The position numbers were made by a program, and so were the translations under genes. A stretch of DNA of 64,000 nt from an uncultured Cellvibrionales bacterium (GTDB lineage Bacteria > Pseudomonadota > Gammaproteobacteria > Pseudomonadales > Cellvibrionaceae), in NCBI GenBank assembly GCA_913020115.1, contig CAJWBQ010000015.1, positions 40,404 through 104,403 on the forward strand. The letters run 5' to 3'. The notes below the pieces were generated by a model, which worked only from the letters and a program-made list of their open reading frames with translations, was not told where the DNA came from and did no database searches. Shown here in pieces: positions 1-10,710 of the stretch (position 1 is its first letter; every line of letters starts with the position of its first letter).

Positions 1-1346
1 AGCCGGGCTAGTAGCAGTACGGAGGCGAGGCTTAGGCCCACTATGATGCCAATCCAAAACCCCTGTGCCCCCATGGGGTCTCCCCAGTGCTGGGAGAGGG
101 CAAGGCTGTAGCCTAGGGGGAAGCCTATGCACCAGTAGGAAAATAACATGATGAGCATGGGCACTCTTGTGTCTTTGAAACCGCGTAGAGCTCCCCAGGT
201 GATGACTTGTAGTGAGTCGCACAGTTGGTAGGCGCTGCAAAATAATAGGAGGTTGGCGGCCATGGCTTGTATGTCGGGGTCGTCGGTGTAGAAGGCTACT
301 ATGGTGTGGCGTAGTGAGATGGTGATGGCGGCGGTTAGGGCGGCGATGAGCAGACCTAGTGTGAGGCCGCTGCGGGCGATAAATTTTGTGTCGTGGGTTT
401 TTCCGGCGCCAATACTGTGGGCGATGCGTATGCCGATGGCTTGGCCCTGACCAAAGGGAAGCATGAATATGAGAGCGGCTACGCTTTGGGCAATTTGGTG
501 GCCGCCGACGATGGTGGCGCCTAGGGGGGCGAGCATTAGGGCTATGATGCCGAAGAATAGTACTTCGCCGGTGGAGCCGATGCTGATGGGAATGCCTAGG
601 TGCAGTTGGTGTTTGATGCTGTGCCAACGCGGCCATTGGAAGTGTTTGTACAGTTTGTAGGGTTTGAAAAAATGGCTGTGTTTTAGTTGCAGCGCAAAGG
701 CTATAAGCATGGCCCAATAAATTAGGCTGCTTGCACAGGCGGCGCCGACGCTGCCTAGGGCGGGAAAGCCCCAATGCCCAAATACGAGTAGGTAGTCGAG
801 CAGTATATTGATTAGAAAGGCGGCGAGGTTTACGAGCATGGTTATGCGAGTGCGGCCCACGGCTTCGGAGAATGTGCGCAACGCTGTGCCCAGTGCAAGT
901 GCGGGCGCGCCCCATGCGATGGCCTGTAAGTAGCGACCGCTAATGTCGGCAATGGCGCTGTCCATGGTCATTAAGGTCATGAAATACGGGGCATTGTAAG
1001 CAAATAGGCTTATCAATACGCCGATAAATAAAGCTATCCAGAGGGACTGGTGAACTTCTTGGCTTATGTCTGTGTATTGGCGGGCGCCAAAGAGTTGCCC
1101 AACTATGGGGGCGAGACCTGAGACTAAACCAATGATGAGCACGGCGGCGGCTGACCAGAGGCCGGCGCCTACGGCTAAACCCGCTAGGTCGTAAGCGCTG
1201 GCTTGGCCCGCCATGAGTGTGTCGGTTATGGTCATGCCGACTATGGCGAGGGCGCCGATGATGAGGGGCATACCTAAACGCAGTAGTTGTAAGGCTTCCT
1301 GGATGAAGCGGGTCAAATACGATGCCTTGGGTGGGCTGTGGTTCAC
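1..1346 (-). CDS. MATE family multidrug efflux transporter (3' end cut by window edge)
   Basis: The minus-strand frame stays open to base 1 and encodes about 449 residues, so nearly the whole of a typical MATE protein (about 450 residues) is present and only the extreme C-terminus is missing. These inner-membrane antiporters expel drugs using Na+ or H+ gradients. The translation is almost wholly hydrophobic and shows family-like stretches: GMPLIIGALAIVGMTITDT near the N-terminus, GLVSGLAPIVGQLFGA, and a second-half repeat around LGIPISIGSTGEVLFFGI. I chose GTG at 1346; an internal ATG at 1271 would cut into the first helix. The Shine-Dalgarno signal is weak. It is divergent from the DoxX gene, with 168 bases between them. 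Substrate unknown. Confidence 0.88.
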   Translation of the reverse strand, partial: MNHSPPKASYLTRFIQEALQLLRLGMPLIIGALAIVGMTITDTLMAGQASAYDLAGLAVGAGLWSAAAVLIIGLVSGLAPIVGQLFGARQYTDISQEVHQSLWIALFIGVLISLFAYNAPYFMTLMTMDSAIADISGRYLQAIAWGAPALALGTALRTFSEAVGRTRITMLVNLAAFLINILLDYLLVFGHWGFPALGSVGAACASSLIYWAMLIAFALQLKHSHFFKPYKLYKHFQWPRWHSIKHQLHLGIPISIGSTGEVLFFGIIALMLAPLGATIVGGHQIAQSVAALIFMLPFGQGQAIGIRIAHSIGAGKTHDTKFIARSGLTLGLLIAALTAAITISLRHTIVAFYTDDPDIQAMAANLLLFCSAYQLCDSLQVITWGALRGFKDTRVPMLIMLFSYWCIGFPLGYSLALSQHWGDPMGAQGFWIGIIVGLSLASVLLLAR

Positions 1347-1514
1347 TGGGTTTTGCTCGTTATAAAGTTTAGAGGGGCTGATGGTACGGGCTGAATCATA
1401 GCTTGTTCGGCAGGGTAGATCGAATAGTTAGACTGTTAATTTCTTTGGCCGGAACCAATCTCAAGGCTGTGGGTCGGATTTAGCAACGAAAATTAAATAC
1501 GGAGTTACATCATT

Positions 1515-2129
1515 ATGAAATCGCTTTGGGCCGCGGCCTCGAAAATCTATGGTTGCGCCTTGCACTACCTTCGCCACTTCGATGGTCTGGGTCCTTTGGT
1601 ATTGAGGCTCTATATTGCCCCTATATTCATCTACGCTGGCTGGAAGAAGATCATTAGTATTGAAGATACGATTGCGTGGTTCGGAAATTCTGAATGGGGC
1701 CTGGGCATGCCCTTTCCTGAGTTCATGGCTTGGGCGGCGGCATTGATTGAATTTGGCGGCGGTATTGCGCTGTTAATTGGCTTGGGGGTGCGTTTGTTCA
1801 GTATTCCATTAATGGTCACTATGGTTGTAGCGGCGGTCAGTGTTCACCTTAAGAATGGCTGGCAGGCGGTTGCTGACCCCAGCTGGTTGTATTCGAATGA
1901 TCGGGTGATTGAGGCTTCGGAGCGTTTGGCCATCATTAAAGATTTGCTTAGGGAGCACGGCAACTACGAATGGCTCACGGAATTTGGCAGTGTGGTGATA
2001 TCAAATAACGGCATTGAGTTCGCGGCTACCTATGGAATGATGTGTTTTGTGTTGTTTTTCTCCGGCGGCGGTCGTTACGTGAGTGCTGATTATTGGATCG
2101 CAAGAGCCAATGGCGCGGTACCTGTGTAG
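1515..2129 (+). CDS. DoxX family membrane protein
   Basis: A 204-residue integral membrane protein. The segment LVLRLYIAPIFIYAGWKKI, followed by a glycine-rich helix (IEFGGGIALLIGLGVRL) and a final helix near residues 170-185, is typical of DoxX/DoxD-like proteins, which have four membrane helices and largely unproven roles linked to thiol or quinone redox chemistry. Some relatives accompany copper-binding peptide clusters, but no such partner is nearby. GGAG lies about ten bases before the ATG. It stands alone between the divergent MATE gene and the helicase gene. Family assignment is good; function is not known. Confidence 0.8.
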   Translation: MKSLWAAASKIYGCALHYLRHFDGLGPLVLRLYIAPIFIYAGWKKIISIEDTIAWFGNSEWGLGMPFPEFMAWAAALIEFGGGIALLIGLGVRLFSIPLMVTMVVAAVSVHLKNGWQAVADPSWLYSNDRVIEASERLAIIKDLLREHGNYEWLTEFGSVVISNNGIEFAATYGMMCFVLFFSGGGRYVSADYWIARANGAVPV

Positions 2130-2241
2130 GCCTGTAAGAAGTTCTAGGGCGAAAGTAGATGCTGCGTAAAAGGCAGTGTCTGCTTGTCTCGATACGCCAT
2201 TTCTGACCATTTAGCCGTAGGCGCTAATTCACATCCCCCGT

Positions 2242-2249
2242 GTTATACT
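2242..2249 (+). promoter_or_regulatory. Extended -10 promoter before the helicase gene
   Basis: TG-T-TATACT matches an extended -10 element. No good -35 is visible, which extended -10 promoters tolerate. Transcription would begin near 2256, downstream of a possible GTG start at 2240 but upstream of the TTG at 2288, so it bears on the choice of start for the helicase. Confidence 0.4.
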
Positions 2250-2287
2250 CGATCGAATTGCTATCAAATTCATCGGGAAAACATATT

Positions 2288-3790
2288 TTGATTGGGAAGT
2301 TCATAAAAAAGCTCTCGGGCGCAAAGGCCGCGGGCACCAGTGCCGAAACAGCTAAACGTGCAGCGCCGGCTGAAACATCAAAGGGCGGCACGAAAAAAGC
2401 GCCAGGTAAAAGCCAGCATTCTAAAGCGCATCAGCGCAGTAGCCATGGTGAACGCCCCAAAGGCAAAGCAGCAGCGCCTTGGGACATCTCTCAGTTTCAA
2501 GTACCGGTAGTTCCCGATAAAACCCGCTTTCACGATTTAGACCTGCCTGACACGCTCATGCATGGCATTGCAGATTTGGGTTTTGAGTACTGCTCGCCAA
2601 TTCAAGCGCAAAGCCTACCTCATGCACTCAATGGCAGCGACGTAGTGGGTAAGGCTCAAACGGGCACCGGTAAAACCGCCGCCTTCTTGCTCGCCATTAT
2701 TGAAGAACTCATTCGCAACCCCATCGAAGGGGAGCGTTATGCCGGTGAAGCGCGCTCGCTCATCATCGCGCCCACGCGTGAGTTGGTGATGCAGATCGCC
2801 GATGATGCACGAGCTTTGACCAAACACACGGACCTAGAAGTTCACTCCCTAGTAGGGGGAATGGACTATGGTAAGCAGCAATCGCGCGTACAAAATAAGT
2901 TGGTCGATATTCTGGTGGCGACACCGGGCCGGCTATTAGATTTTTGCGGCAATCGAGATGTTTTTCTCGATCACGTAGAAATAATGGTGATTGACGAAGC
3001 TGACCGCATGCTAGACATGGGCTTTATCCCTCAGGTGCGCCGCATCATTCGCCAAACTCCCAATAGAGAAAATCGTCAAACATTGTTGTTTTCGGCTACC
3101 TTTACTCCGGAAGTAAGAAGCTTGACTGAGCAGTGGACAGTAGACCCGGTTGAAATTGAGATCGAGCCTGACAGTGTTGCTACTGATACTGTTACTCAGC
3201 ACGTTTACCTGGCCAGTAATGACGAAAAATATAAACTGCTCTATAACTTAATCCGCTCGGAGCAAGTTGAGAGCATGATCGTGTTTGCAAACCGTCGAGA
3301 CGAGTGTCGGCGCCTGCATGAGAAGTTAGTAAGGCACAGTATTCCTGCAGGTTTGTTGTCTGGTGAAATTGCTCAAAATAAACGAGTTCGCACCTTAGAT
3401 GATTTTAAGTCGGGCAAGTTGAAAGTACTGGTGGCCACCGACGTCGCAGGCCGAGGAATTCATATTGATGGCATTAGCCACGTGGTGAATTTCACTCTGC
3501 CAGAAGAGCCAGAAGATTACGTACATCGTATTGGTCGCACTGGTCGTGCGGGAAAAACGGGGACGTCCATTAGCTTTGCTTCTGAAGATGACTCTTTCCG
3601 TTTGATGCCGATCGAAGAGACTTTAGGGGCTGCCATTAAATGTGAACAGCCGCCGGAAGCTTTGTTTGCCGATATGCCGCCCATGGGGCCTAGACCCAAA
3701 GGCATGGATACCGGCGATAAGCGCAGCAGTGGTTCCCGTGGGGGGCGTCCTAATGACAGGGGCCGCCGCCCATCGTCGGGGCGACGCTAG
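2288..3790 (+). CDS. rhlB: DEAD-box ATP-dependent RNA helicase, RhlB type
   Basis: About 500 residues. All core motifs are visible: Q motif (PIQAQSLP), Walker [22 protein letters not shown] ([13 protein letters not shown]), SAT, and the C-terminal [13 protein letters not shown] and [10 protein letters not shown] motifs. The post-core stretch with [11 protein letters not shown] resembles RhlB, the helicase that works with RNase E in the degradosome. A basic Gly/Arg tail follows. An N-terminal extension of about 80 residues, rich in Lys, Ala and Ser, precedes the core and is probably a disordered RNA-binding arm. I prefer the TTG at 2288 (giving [10 protein letters not shown] after Met) over the GTG at 2240, because GGGA lies before it and a promoter overlaps the upstream option. 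RhlE-type is the main alternative. Confidence 0.85.
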   Translation: MIGKFIKKLSGAKAAGTSAETAKRAAPAETSKGGTKKAPGKSQHSKAHQRSSHGERPKGKAAAPWDISQFQVPVVPDKTRFHDLDLPDTLMHGIADLGFEYCSPIQAQSLPHALNGSDVVGKAQTGTGKTAAFLLAIIEELIRNPIEGERYAGEARSLIIAPTRELVMQIADDARALTKHTDLEVHSLVGGMDYGKQQSRVQNKLVDILVATPGRLLDFCGNRDVFLDHVEIMVIDEADRMLDMGFIPQVRRIIRQTPNRENRQTLLFSATFTPEVRSLTEQWTVDPVEIEIEPDSVATDTVTQHVYLASNDEKYKLLYNLIRSEQVESMIVFANRRDECRRLHEKLVRHSIPAGLLSGEIAQNKRVRTLDDFKSGKLKVLVATDVAGRGIHIDGISHVVNFTLPEEPEDYVHRIGRTGRAGKTGTSISFASEDDSFRLMPIEETLGAAIKCEQPPEALFADMPPMGPRPKGMDTGDKRSSGSRGGRPNDRGRRPSSGRR

Positions 3791-3855
3791 GCTTTCCGTT
3801 TTCATAATGTTAACTATGCTTTAATAATGAGTTGTGGCTAAACAGGTTTTGATTG

Positions 3856-5121
3856 ATGAAAAGAATTCTGGTTATTGAAGACAGCGCCTTGGTTACTAAG
3901 GTTATTCGCCATGTGATTGCTCAAGATCCTCATATCGAGGCGATTTATGCCAATAGCTTCGCCCAGGCGAAGTTTGCCTATGATCAAATGAAAGGCGATT
4001 TGTTTGCTGCCTTGGTTGACCTGAATTTACCCGATGCTCCAAATGGCGAAGTGGTTGACTACATGTTGGAGCGCAAGGTCCCCACTATTGTGCTCACTGG
4101 CAGTGTTGACGAAGAGAAACGTGAAGCTTTGCTGAATAAAGGCATTGTTGATTACGTGACTAAAGAGGGGCGATACTCTTATAAATATGCTGTAAATCTG
4201 ATCAACCGTATTTACAATAACCAGAATATAAAAGTGCTTGTGGTTGACGACTCAGCCACCTCAAGAAATTTTGTCACAGATCTATTGCAGCGCCAGCTGT
4301 TCCAAGTGTTGGAAGCTGAAAATGGCGTTGAAGCTATTAAGGTTCTGCTCGACAACCCCGATATAAAACTCCTGATTACCGACTACAATATGCCGGTAAT
4401 GGACGGCTTTGAATTAGTTAAAAATCTTCGCTACAAATACGAAAAATCTGATCTTATTATTATCGGCCTTTCGGGCGAAGGTCAAAGCAGTCTGTCCACT
4501 AAGTTTATTAAAAACGGTGCAAATGATTTTTTAATGAAGCCTTTTAATCATGAAGAGTTTCAGTGCCGTGTTATGCACAACGTAGAATCTTTGGAATTGC
4601 TCGAAAAAGTAAAAGACGCTGCGAATAGGGACTATTTGACCGGTGCCTATAATCGCCGTTACTTTTTCGATTTGGGTCAACAGATGTATGACAATGCTAG
4701 GGAAAACGCTACGCCCTTGGCTGCTGTAGTATTGGATTTGGATAGCTTCAAACGCATAAACGATACCTACGGTCACGAAGCTGGTGATTTGATACTGAAA
4801 CATATCACCGATGTATTGCAAGAATGCCTTGACCGTTTCCTAGTGGCGAGAGCCGGTGGAGAAGAGTTCTTTATTCTATTGCCCGGCTTAGATAACGAAA
4901 AAGCCATTTCATTAATTGGTAAAGTGCGCCAAATTGTGGTGTCCACGCCAGTGCTGTATAACGACGAAGAGTTGTTTTTCACCTTCAGTGCGGGCATTAC
5001 TAATAAACTTAAAGATTCTCTGGACGAACAAATCAACTGGTCTGACGTGCTCCTGTATCGCGCTAAAGAAGCTGGCAGAGATTTGATTATTGGTGACGAT
5101 GATGAGGAGATCCTAACTTAA
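3856..5121 (+). CDS. Diguanylate cyclase with two receiver domains (REC-REC-GGDEF)
   Basis: A 421-residue PleD-like response regulator that would make cyclic di-GMP in the cytoplasm. Receiver 1 (about residues 3-120) has the acidic pair near D9, probable phospho-acceptor D55 (LVDLNLPD) and a conserved lysine in VTKEG. Receiver 2 (about 130-250) has VVDDSATSR, ITDYNMPVMDG and LMKPF, so both look phosphorylatable. The GGDEF domain (about 265-418) carries DYLTGAYNRR, DLDSFKRINDTYGH and an active-type GGEEF. The position of the RxxD inhibitory site, just before GGEEF, reads LDRF, so product inhibition at the classical I-site is probably absent. The ATG at 3856 is preferred over the TTG at 3853. 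No kinase gene is adjacent. Its stop overlaps the convergent cysZ stop by four bases. Confidence 0.92.
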   Translation: MKRILVIEDSALVTKVIRHVIAQDPHIEAIYANSFAQAKFAYDQMKGDLFAALVDLNLPDAPNGEVVDYMLERKVPTIVLTGSVDEEKREALLNKGIVDYVTKEGRYSYKYAVNLINRIYNNQNIKVLVVDDSATSRNFVTDLLQRQLFQVLEAENGVEAIKVLLDNPDIKLLITDYNMPVMDGFELVKNLRYKYEKSDLIIIGLSGEGQSSLSTKFIKNGANDFLMKPFNHEEFQCRVMHNVESLELLEKVKDAANRDYLTGAYNRRYFFDLGQQMYDNARENATPLAAVVLDLDSFKRINDTYGHEAGDLILKHITDVLQECLDRFLVARAGGEEFFILLPGLDNEKAISLIGKVRQIVVSTPVLYNDEELFFTFSAGITNKLKDSLDEQINWSDVLLYRAKEAGRDLIIGDDDEEILT

Positions 5122-5864
5122 GGATTTCTCCCACTTTTCACCCAAAACACGGTGGCCCCAGCGACTGCGACTGGCATGGCAAATATGTTGACCACTGGAA
5201 CCATCGTCGCAATCATCACCGTGCCGCCAAAGCTGAAACTATTCAAACCCTGTTCGCCGAGATAGTCACGAAGGTGTTTAAACTTCATTTGATGATTGTC
5301 GGCGGGGTAGTCTATGTATTGAATGGCCATAGTCCAGGCCGCCCAGATCAATCCCACAAACCCTGCCAATAAGTTTAAGCCTGGGATGAACCCCAGAACA
5401 AATACGCCCACCAGTACTAGAAGCCCTCGACTAAAGTAGTACCAGAGTTTTAAGAGCTCTCGCCCCAAGGTGCGAGGAATCATTTCGGCTAATGTTTCCG
5501 GCGGTGGCGCTTGCTGTGTGAGATGTATTTCAATTTTCTCAGCAAGAATGCCGTTGAAAGGCGCCGCAATCAGGTTGGTTATTATGCCAAAGCTATAGCC
5601 GTAGATTAATAGCACCGAAAAAATCATCATTGGCCACAATATCCAGGCCAAATAATCATAGATGAAGTCCAGCCAACTTGGGATCCAGCCGAGCACCCAG
5701 TCGATAGCGGTACCAAATTGCTGAACAAGTATGCTTGTGGCGATAATGAATAAAACTAAATTGATGAGCAGCGGAATAACAATGAAAATACGCAGCTTAG
5801 GTAGAAGCAGTAGTTGCGCCCCTTCCGTGAGGCAGGCAATGCCAGAGAAGGGGGTCTTGTGCAT
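5118..5864 (-). CDS. cysZ: CysZ-like sulfate transporter (EI24 family)
   Basis: A 248-residue membrane protein of normal CysZ length. CysZ is an inner-membrane sulfate channel feeding cysteine synthesis. The N-terminus (GIACLTEGAQLLLLPKLRIFIVIPLLIN) and the later segments around LIAAPFNGILAEKIE and YIDYPADNHQMKF match the family well. Hydrophobic segments lie near residues 23-47, 65-100, 145-175 and 200-235. The start ATG overlaps the stop of the upstream PA4642-family gene by one base (TAATG), so the two are probably co-translated. There are no other cys genes in the window. Confidence 0.88.
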   Translation of the reverse strand: MHKTPFSGIACLTEGAQLLLLPKLRIFIVIPLLINLVLFIIATSILVQQFGTAIDWVLGWIPSWLDFIYDYLAWILWPMMIFSVLLIYGYSFGIITNLIAAPFNGILAEKIEIHLTQQAPPPETLAEMIPRTLGRELLKLWYYFSRGLLVLVGVFVLGFIPGLNLLAGFVGLIWAAWTMAIQYIDYPADNHQMKFKHLRDYLGEQGLNSFSFGGTVMIATMVPVVNIFAMPVAVAGATVFWVKSGRNP

Positions 5865-6160
5865 TATTGTGCGCCGGCCTGCTTCAGCTGCGCAACGTAG
5901 CCTTCACCGAAATTATGCTCGGAAATAATGGCTAGCAAAGTCTTGCCGTCTGGATTAGTGCTGTTGATGTCACGCCCCGCTTCATTAAAAAATTGCAGGA
6001 AGGTGCCAAAGTTGGCGGCTTTCATACCTCGGTACGCTTTCTCCAATAAGTGAAAATCCTCATTGATTCCTTCCGGCGCTTCATATTCGAAAAAGCTGCG
6101 AATGCGTTCATCGTCGAATACTTCACCCAATACTTTTTCTTTGTCTTTACGTAGTGACAT
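5864..6160 (-). CDS. PA4642 family protein of unknown function
   Basis: A small soluble 98-residue protein, rich in charged residues. LRKDKEKVLGE at the start, then LEKAYRGMKAANFGTFLQFF and a C-terminal NPDGKTLLAIISEH segment, resemble the short Pseudomonas protein PA4642. The fold may be ankyrin-like (a single DGKTLL-type turn), which is inference. It sits eight bases downstream of gatB on the same strand and overlaps cysZ by one base, so it may be transcribed with gatCAB. No function is known to me. Confidence 0.7.
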   Translation of the reverse strand: MSLRKDKEKVLGEVFDDERIRSFFEYEAPEGINEDFHLLEKAYRGMKAANFGTFLQFFNEAGRDINSTNPDGKTLLAIISEHNFGEGYVAQLKQAGAQ

Positions 6161-6168
6161 GTTTCACC

Positions 6169-7620
6169 TCAGAGTAATTTGTTAAGTTTTTCAATTAGAA
6201 TGTCGTTGACCGCTTTGGGGTTGGCCTGACCTTTAGATGCTTTCATTATTTGTCCAACAAAGAAGCCCATCATTTTAGGGCGTTTGTCGGCGTCTGCACT
6301 GCGGTAGTTTTCAACTTGCTTGGCGCTATTGGCAATTACAGTGTCTACCATGGCGGCAAGCTCTCCGGTGTCAGAAACTTGCTTGAGACCTTCGGCTTCA
6401 ATCACTTCGTCGGCGCTTTGATTGCTTGCCCACATTATCTCAAAAACTTGTTTGGCAATTTTACCAGAAATGCTGCCATCTTTTATTCGAAGGATAAGGC
6501 CGGCTAAGCGCGTGGCATTCAAGGGGCTGTTGGCAAGTTTCAATTCAGCACTGTTCAAACTTGCAGAAAGCTCGCCCATTATCCAGTTGGCGGCAAGCTT
6601 GGCGTCACCGCAATCTTGTGTGACCGCTTCAAAGTAGGCAGAGAGTTCACGGTCCCCACTTAGAGTTTCTGCGTCATAAGAGGACAGGGCATATTGCTCA
6701 ATGTAGCGATCGCGACGCGCTTCCGGTAATTCGGGAAGGGTCGCTCGAACGGCCTCAATATAATCTTCGTCAAAGACGACGGGCAGCAGGTCTGGGCAGG
6801 GGAAGTATCGATAGTCGTTCGCTTCTTCCTTGCTGCGCATTGAGCGTGACGCGTGTTTTTCTGCATCGTATAAGCGAGTTTCTTGGCGCACTGTGCCGCC
6901 GTCTTCAATCAAATCAATTTGTCGTTCCACTTCTAGGGCAATAGCGCGCTCCATGAAGCGGAAAGAGTTCAGGTTTTTGGTTTCCGTACGGGTTCCCAGC
7001 TCGGTTTGGCCTTTTGGTCGCACAGAAATATTCACGTCAAAGCGCATAGAGCCCTGAGACATTTCTCCATCGCATATACCTAAAGACGACACCAGCGCGT
7101 GAAGCTTTTTCGCAAAGGCGACGGCTTCTTCCGAATTGCTCATGTCTGGTTCAGACACAATTTCGATAAGCGGAGTGCCTGCGCGGTTTAAATCGATACC
7201 CGACATCCCCTGAAAATCTTCGTGCAGCGATTTTCCCGCATCTTCTTCCAGGTGTGCGTGGTGAATACGTATGGTTTTGGTTTTGCCAGAAGACAGCTGA
7301 ATTTCCATATTGCCCGCCCCAACAATGGGTCTGTCGAGCTGTGTGGTTTGGTAGCCTTTGGGTAAGTCTGGATAGAAATAATTCTTCCGGTCAAACACAG
7401 AGCGCTGGGCAATCTCAGCGTCGATTGCCAGGCCAAACATAATGGCATAGCGAAACGCTTCTTCATTGGGTACGGGCAGTGTACCGGGCATCGCGAGGTC
7501 AATCGCGCAGGCCTGTGTGTTGGGTTCAGCACCAAATGCGGTGCTGGCCCCGGAGAATATTTTGGTTTTGGTGGCCAGCTGCACGTGTACTTCCAGGCCA
7601 ATAACTGTTTCCCATTGCAT
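6169..7620 (-). CDS. gatB: Asp-tRNA(Asn)/Glu-tRNA(Gln) amidotransferase subunit B
   Basis: A 483-residue GatB of normal length. It is the kinase/transamidase subunit that binds misacylated tRNA and activates its Glu or Asp side chain for amidation with ammonia delivered from GatA. Clear signatures: [13 protein letters not shown] at the N-terminus, [20 protein letters not shown] motif ([16 protein letters not shown]), [37 protein letters not shown] and the C-terminal tail domain ending in [12 protein letters not shown]. It is third in the gatC-gatA-gatB operon, 14 bases after gatA. Its presence implies that Gln-tRNA and/or Asn-tRNA is made by the indirect route. Confidence 0.97.
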   Translation of the reverse strand: MQWETVIGLEVHVQLATKTKIFSGASTAFGAEPNTQACAIDLAMPGTLPVPNEEAFRYAIMFGLAIDAEIAQRSVFDRKNYFYPDLPKGYQTTQLDRPIVGAGNMEIQLSSGKTKTIRIHHAHLEEDAGKSLHEDFQGMSGIDLNRAGTPLIEIVSEPDMSNSEEAVAFAKKLHALVSSLGICDGEMSQGSMRFDVNISVRPKGQTELGTRTETKNLNSFRFMERAIALEVERQIDLIEDGGTVRQETRLYDAEKHASRSMRSKEEANDYRYFPCPDLLPVVFDEDYIEAVRATLPELPEARRDRYIEQYALSSYDAETLSGDRELSAYFEAVTQDCGDAKLAANWIMGELSASLNSAELKLANSPLNATRLAGLILRIKDGSISGKIAKQVFEIMWASNQSADEVIEAEGLKQVSDTGELAAMVDTVIANSAKQVENYRSADADKRPKMMGFFVGQIMKASKGQANPKAVNDILIEKLNKLL

Positions 7621-7634
7621 GGTGAATAATCTCT

Positions 7635-9113
7635 CTAAACGTTTGCGCTGTCGGCAGGAGCCTGCAGGTGGTGGTCGGTATGCTGCTGAAATTGATGAGC
7701 GGCGTTCAAAAGGCGTTCTTCGGTAAATACATCACTGATGAGCTGCAGGCCCACCGGTTTGCCTGCGGTGTTGCCACAGGGTAGGGAAATGCCTGGCAAG
7801 CCCGCCAGATTCGCCGAAATGGTGTAGATGTCTTCGAGATACATGGCCGTGGGGTCTTGGCTTTTTTCGCCAAATTTAAACGCGGGCGACGGTGTGGTGG
7901 GGCCAAGAATAATATCTACGTTCTTAAAGGCTTCGTTGTAGTCTTGCTTGACGAGACGTCTAACCTGCTGGGCTTTGTTGTAGTAGGCATCGTAATAGCC
8001 TGCAGATAAAGCGTAAGCGCCGACTAAAATACGGCGTTTCACTTCATCGCCAAATCCTTCACCACGAGAGCGCATATACAAATCTTGAAGGTCGTGGGGG
8101 TTTTCACAGCGATAGCCGTAGCGCACGCCATCATAGCGCGACAAGTTAGCCGAAGCCTCAGCAGGTGCAATCACGTAGTAGGCGGGAACTGATAGCTGTG
8201 TATGAGGCAAGCTGATTTCTGAGATTACCGCGCCCATTTTTTCATATTGTTTGATGGCGCCTTCAACGGCCGCGCCAATTGCAGGGTCGAGGCCTTCACC
8301 AAAGTATTCTTTAGGGATGCCAATCTTTAGCCCTTCAATGCTGTTGTTGAGTGACTTGGTGTAATCAGGCACCTCGAGGTCAATACACGTAGAGTCCCGT
8401 TGATCAAACCCAGCCATAACATTGAGCATCAGTGCCGCGTCTTCGGCAGTGCGAGTAATTGGGCCACCTTGATCAAGGCTTGAGGCATAGGCAATCATTC
8501 CCCAGCGCGACACACGGCCGTAGGTGGGTTTCAGGCCCGTGACGCCACAGAGAGCTGCGGGTTGGCGAATGGAGCCGCCGGTATCTGTTGCAGTGGCGGC
8601 AGGTGCTAAACGCGCGGCAACTGATGCGGCCGAACCGCCAGACGAACCGCCTGGAACTGAGTCTGTGGCCCAAGGGTTTTTAACCGGCCCATAAAAAGAG
8701 TTTTCATTGGACGAGCCCATGGCAAATTCGTCCATATTGGTTTTACCCAACATGACAGCACCGCTCTTCTCAAAGTTGTCGACTACAGCGGCGTTGTACG
8801 GGGGCACAAAATTATCCAGCATTTTTGAGGCACAGCTGGTTTTTACACCCTGAGTGCAAAATATATCCTTATGGGCGACGGGAATGCCGCAGAGCAGCGG
8901 CGCGTTGCCACTGGCTAGGCGTTCATCGGCCGCTTGTGCCTGCTTGATTGCCTGGTCGCTCGTTACAGTGATAAAGCTGTTGTACTGTGGGTCCAGCTGT
9001 TCAATTCGCTCAAGAAAATGTTTTGTGAGCTCAGAGCTGGAAAAATGTTTGTCTCGCAAACCTTGAGAGAGGTCTGTAAGAGTCATGTCGTGCAAGGCGA
9101 CCTTGTCGTTCAT
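7635..9113 (-). CDS. gatA: Asp-tRNA(Asn)/Glu-tRNA(Gln) amidotransferase subunit A
   Basis: A 492-residue amidase-signature enzyme that hydrolyses glutamine and channels ammonia to GatB. The Ser-cisSer-Lys catalytic set is visible: lysine in PVAHKDIF, the glycine/serine loop [10 protein letters not shown], and the nucleophile region [12 protein letters not shown]. Length and ends are normal for GatA. It lies between gatC (77 bases upstream) and gatB in one operon. Nothing unusual was seen. Confidence 0.97.
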   Translation of the reverse strand: MNDKVALHDMTLTDLSQGLRDKHFSSSELTKHFLERIEQLDPQYNSFITVTSDQAIKQAQAADERLASGNAPLLCGIPVAHKDIFCTQGVKTSCASKMLDNFVPPYNAAVVDNFEKSGAVMLGKTNMDEFAMGSSNENSFYGPVKNPWATDSVPGGSSGGSAASVAARLAPAATATDTGGSIRQPAALCGVTGLKPTYGRVSRWGMIAYASSLDQGGPITRTAEDAALMLNVMAGFDQRDSTCIDLEVPDYTKSLNNSIEGLKIGIPKEYFGEGLDPAIGAAVEGAIKQYEKMGAVISEISLPHTQLSVPAYYVIAPAEASANLSRYDGVRYGYRCENPHDLQDLYMRSRGEGFGDEVKRRILVGAYALSAGYYDAYYNKAQQVRRLVKQDYNEAFKNVDIILGPTTPSPAFKFGEKSQDPTAMYLEDIYTISANLAGLPGISLPCGNTAGKPVGLQLISDVFTEERLLNAAHQFQQHTDHHLQAPADSANV

Positions 9114-9190
9114 GGTGGCTGTTGTCCTGAATAAAATAATTGAGTGCTGTATAGGCCCGTACGCTACGCTGCGAGCTGTATAGAAAGTGT

Positions 9191-9478
9191 TTAATCGATC
9201 ACTTGAGGGACCAAAAAGAGGCCGTCTTCCACCTCGGGCGCACAGGCTTGTAAGTCCTCACGCTGATTGTTTTCAGTGACTTGGTCGGCACGCAGGCGCT
9301 GCACTGCGTCTAGCGGGTGTGCCATGGGGGCCACATTGTCGGTGTTGGCGGCTTGTAGTTGATCGACTAAGCCCAATATTTCCGAAATGCTGGTGGTGAC
9401 ATCGTCGATGTTGGCTTCTGAAATTTGAATGCGCGCCAGCTCGGCTAGCTTTTCAATAGTACCGCGGTCCACTGCCAT
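9191..9478 (-). CDS. gatC: Asp-tRNA(Asn)/Glu-tRNA(Gln) amidotransferase subunit C
   Basis: A 95-residue GatC, the small subunit that wraps GatA and GatB together. The N-terminal [15 protein letters not shown] and the [15 protein letters not shown] segment are family hallmarks. I chose the ATG at 9478 because GGAG lies nine bases before it. The open frame extends upstream to a TTG at 9493, but that codon lies directly against the ribosome binding site. It is first in gatCAB and divergent from mreB, as in Pseudomonas. Confidence 0.95.
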   Translation of the reverse strand: MAVDRGTIEKLAELARIQISEANIDDVTTSISEILGLVDQLQAANTDNVAPMAHPLDAVQRLRADQVTENNQREDLQACAPEVEDGLFLVPQVID

Positions 9479-9553
9479 GGGGTAATTCTCCAAAAAATCT
9501 GTCTTTTAATGCCGTATTTGGCTCAATGGCGCACAACTTACCATATTTGCGCC

Positions 9554-9582
9554 TTGCCCTAAATCCCTGCCGTTGATAGAGT
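9554..9582 (+). promoter_or_regulatory. Candidate sigma-70 promoter for mreBCD
   Basis: TTGCCC and TAGAGT are separated by exactly 17 bases in the gatC-mreB divergent gap. Predicted transcription start is near 9589, giving an mreB leader of about 40 bases. Both hexamers match consensus at four of six positions. Sequence match only. Confidence 0.4.
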
Positions 9583-9604
9583 GCCCCAACTGAAAGATAT
9601 TTAG

Positions 9605-10663
<1,059 letters not shown>

Positions 10664-10697
10664 TTTGTTTTATTTTTGAAACACAACTGTTCTGGAC

Positions 10698-10703
10698 AGG
10701 AGG
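10698..10703 (+). promoter_or_regulatory. Consensus ribosome binding site of mreC
   Basis: A perfect AGGAGG, ending seven bases before an in-frame ATA codon at 10711 that lines up with the expected mreC N-terminus. An in-frame TGA at 10705 blocks any earlier start, and the next ordinary start (GTG at 10753) is 50 bases from this site and has no Shine-Dalgarno of its own. It therefore decides the unusual start call. Confidence 0.75.
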
Positions 10704-10710
10704 TTGAGAC

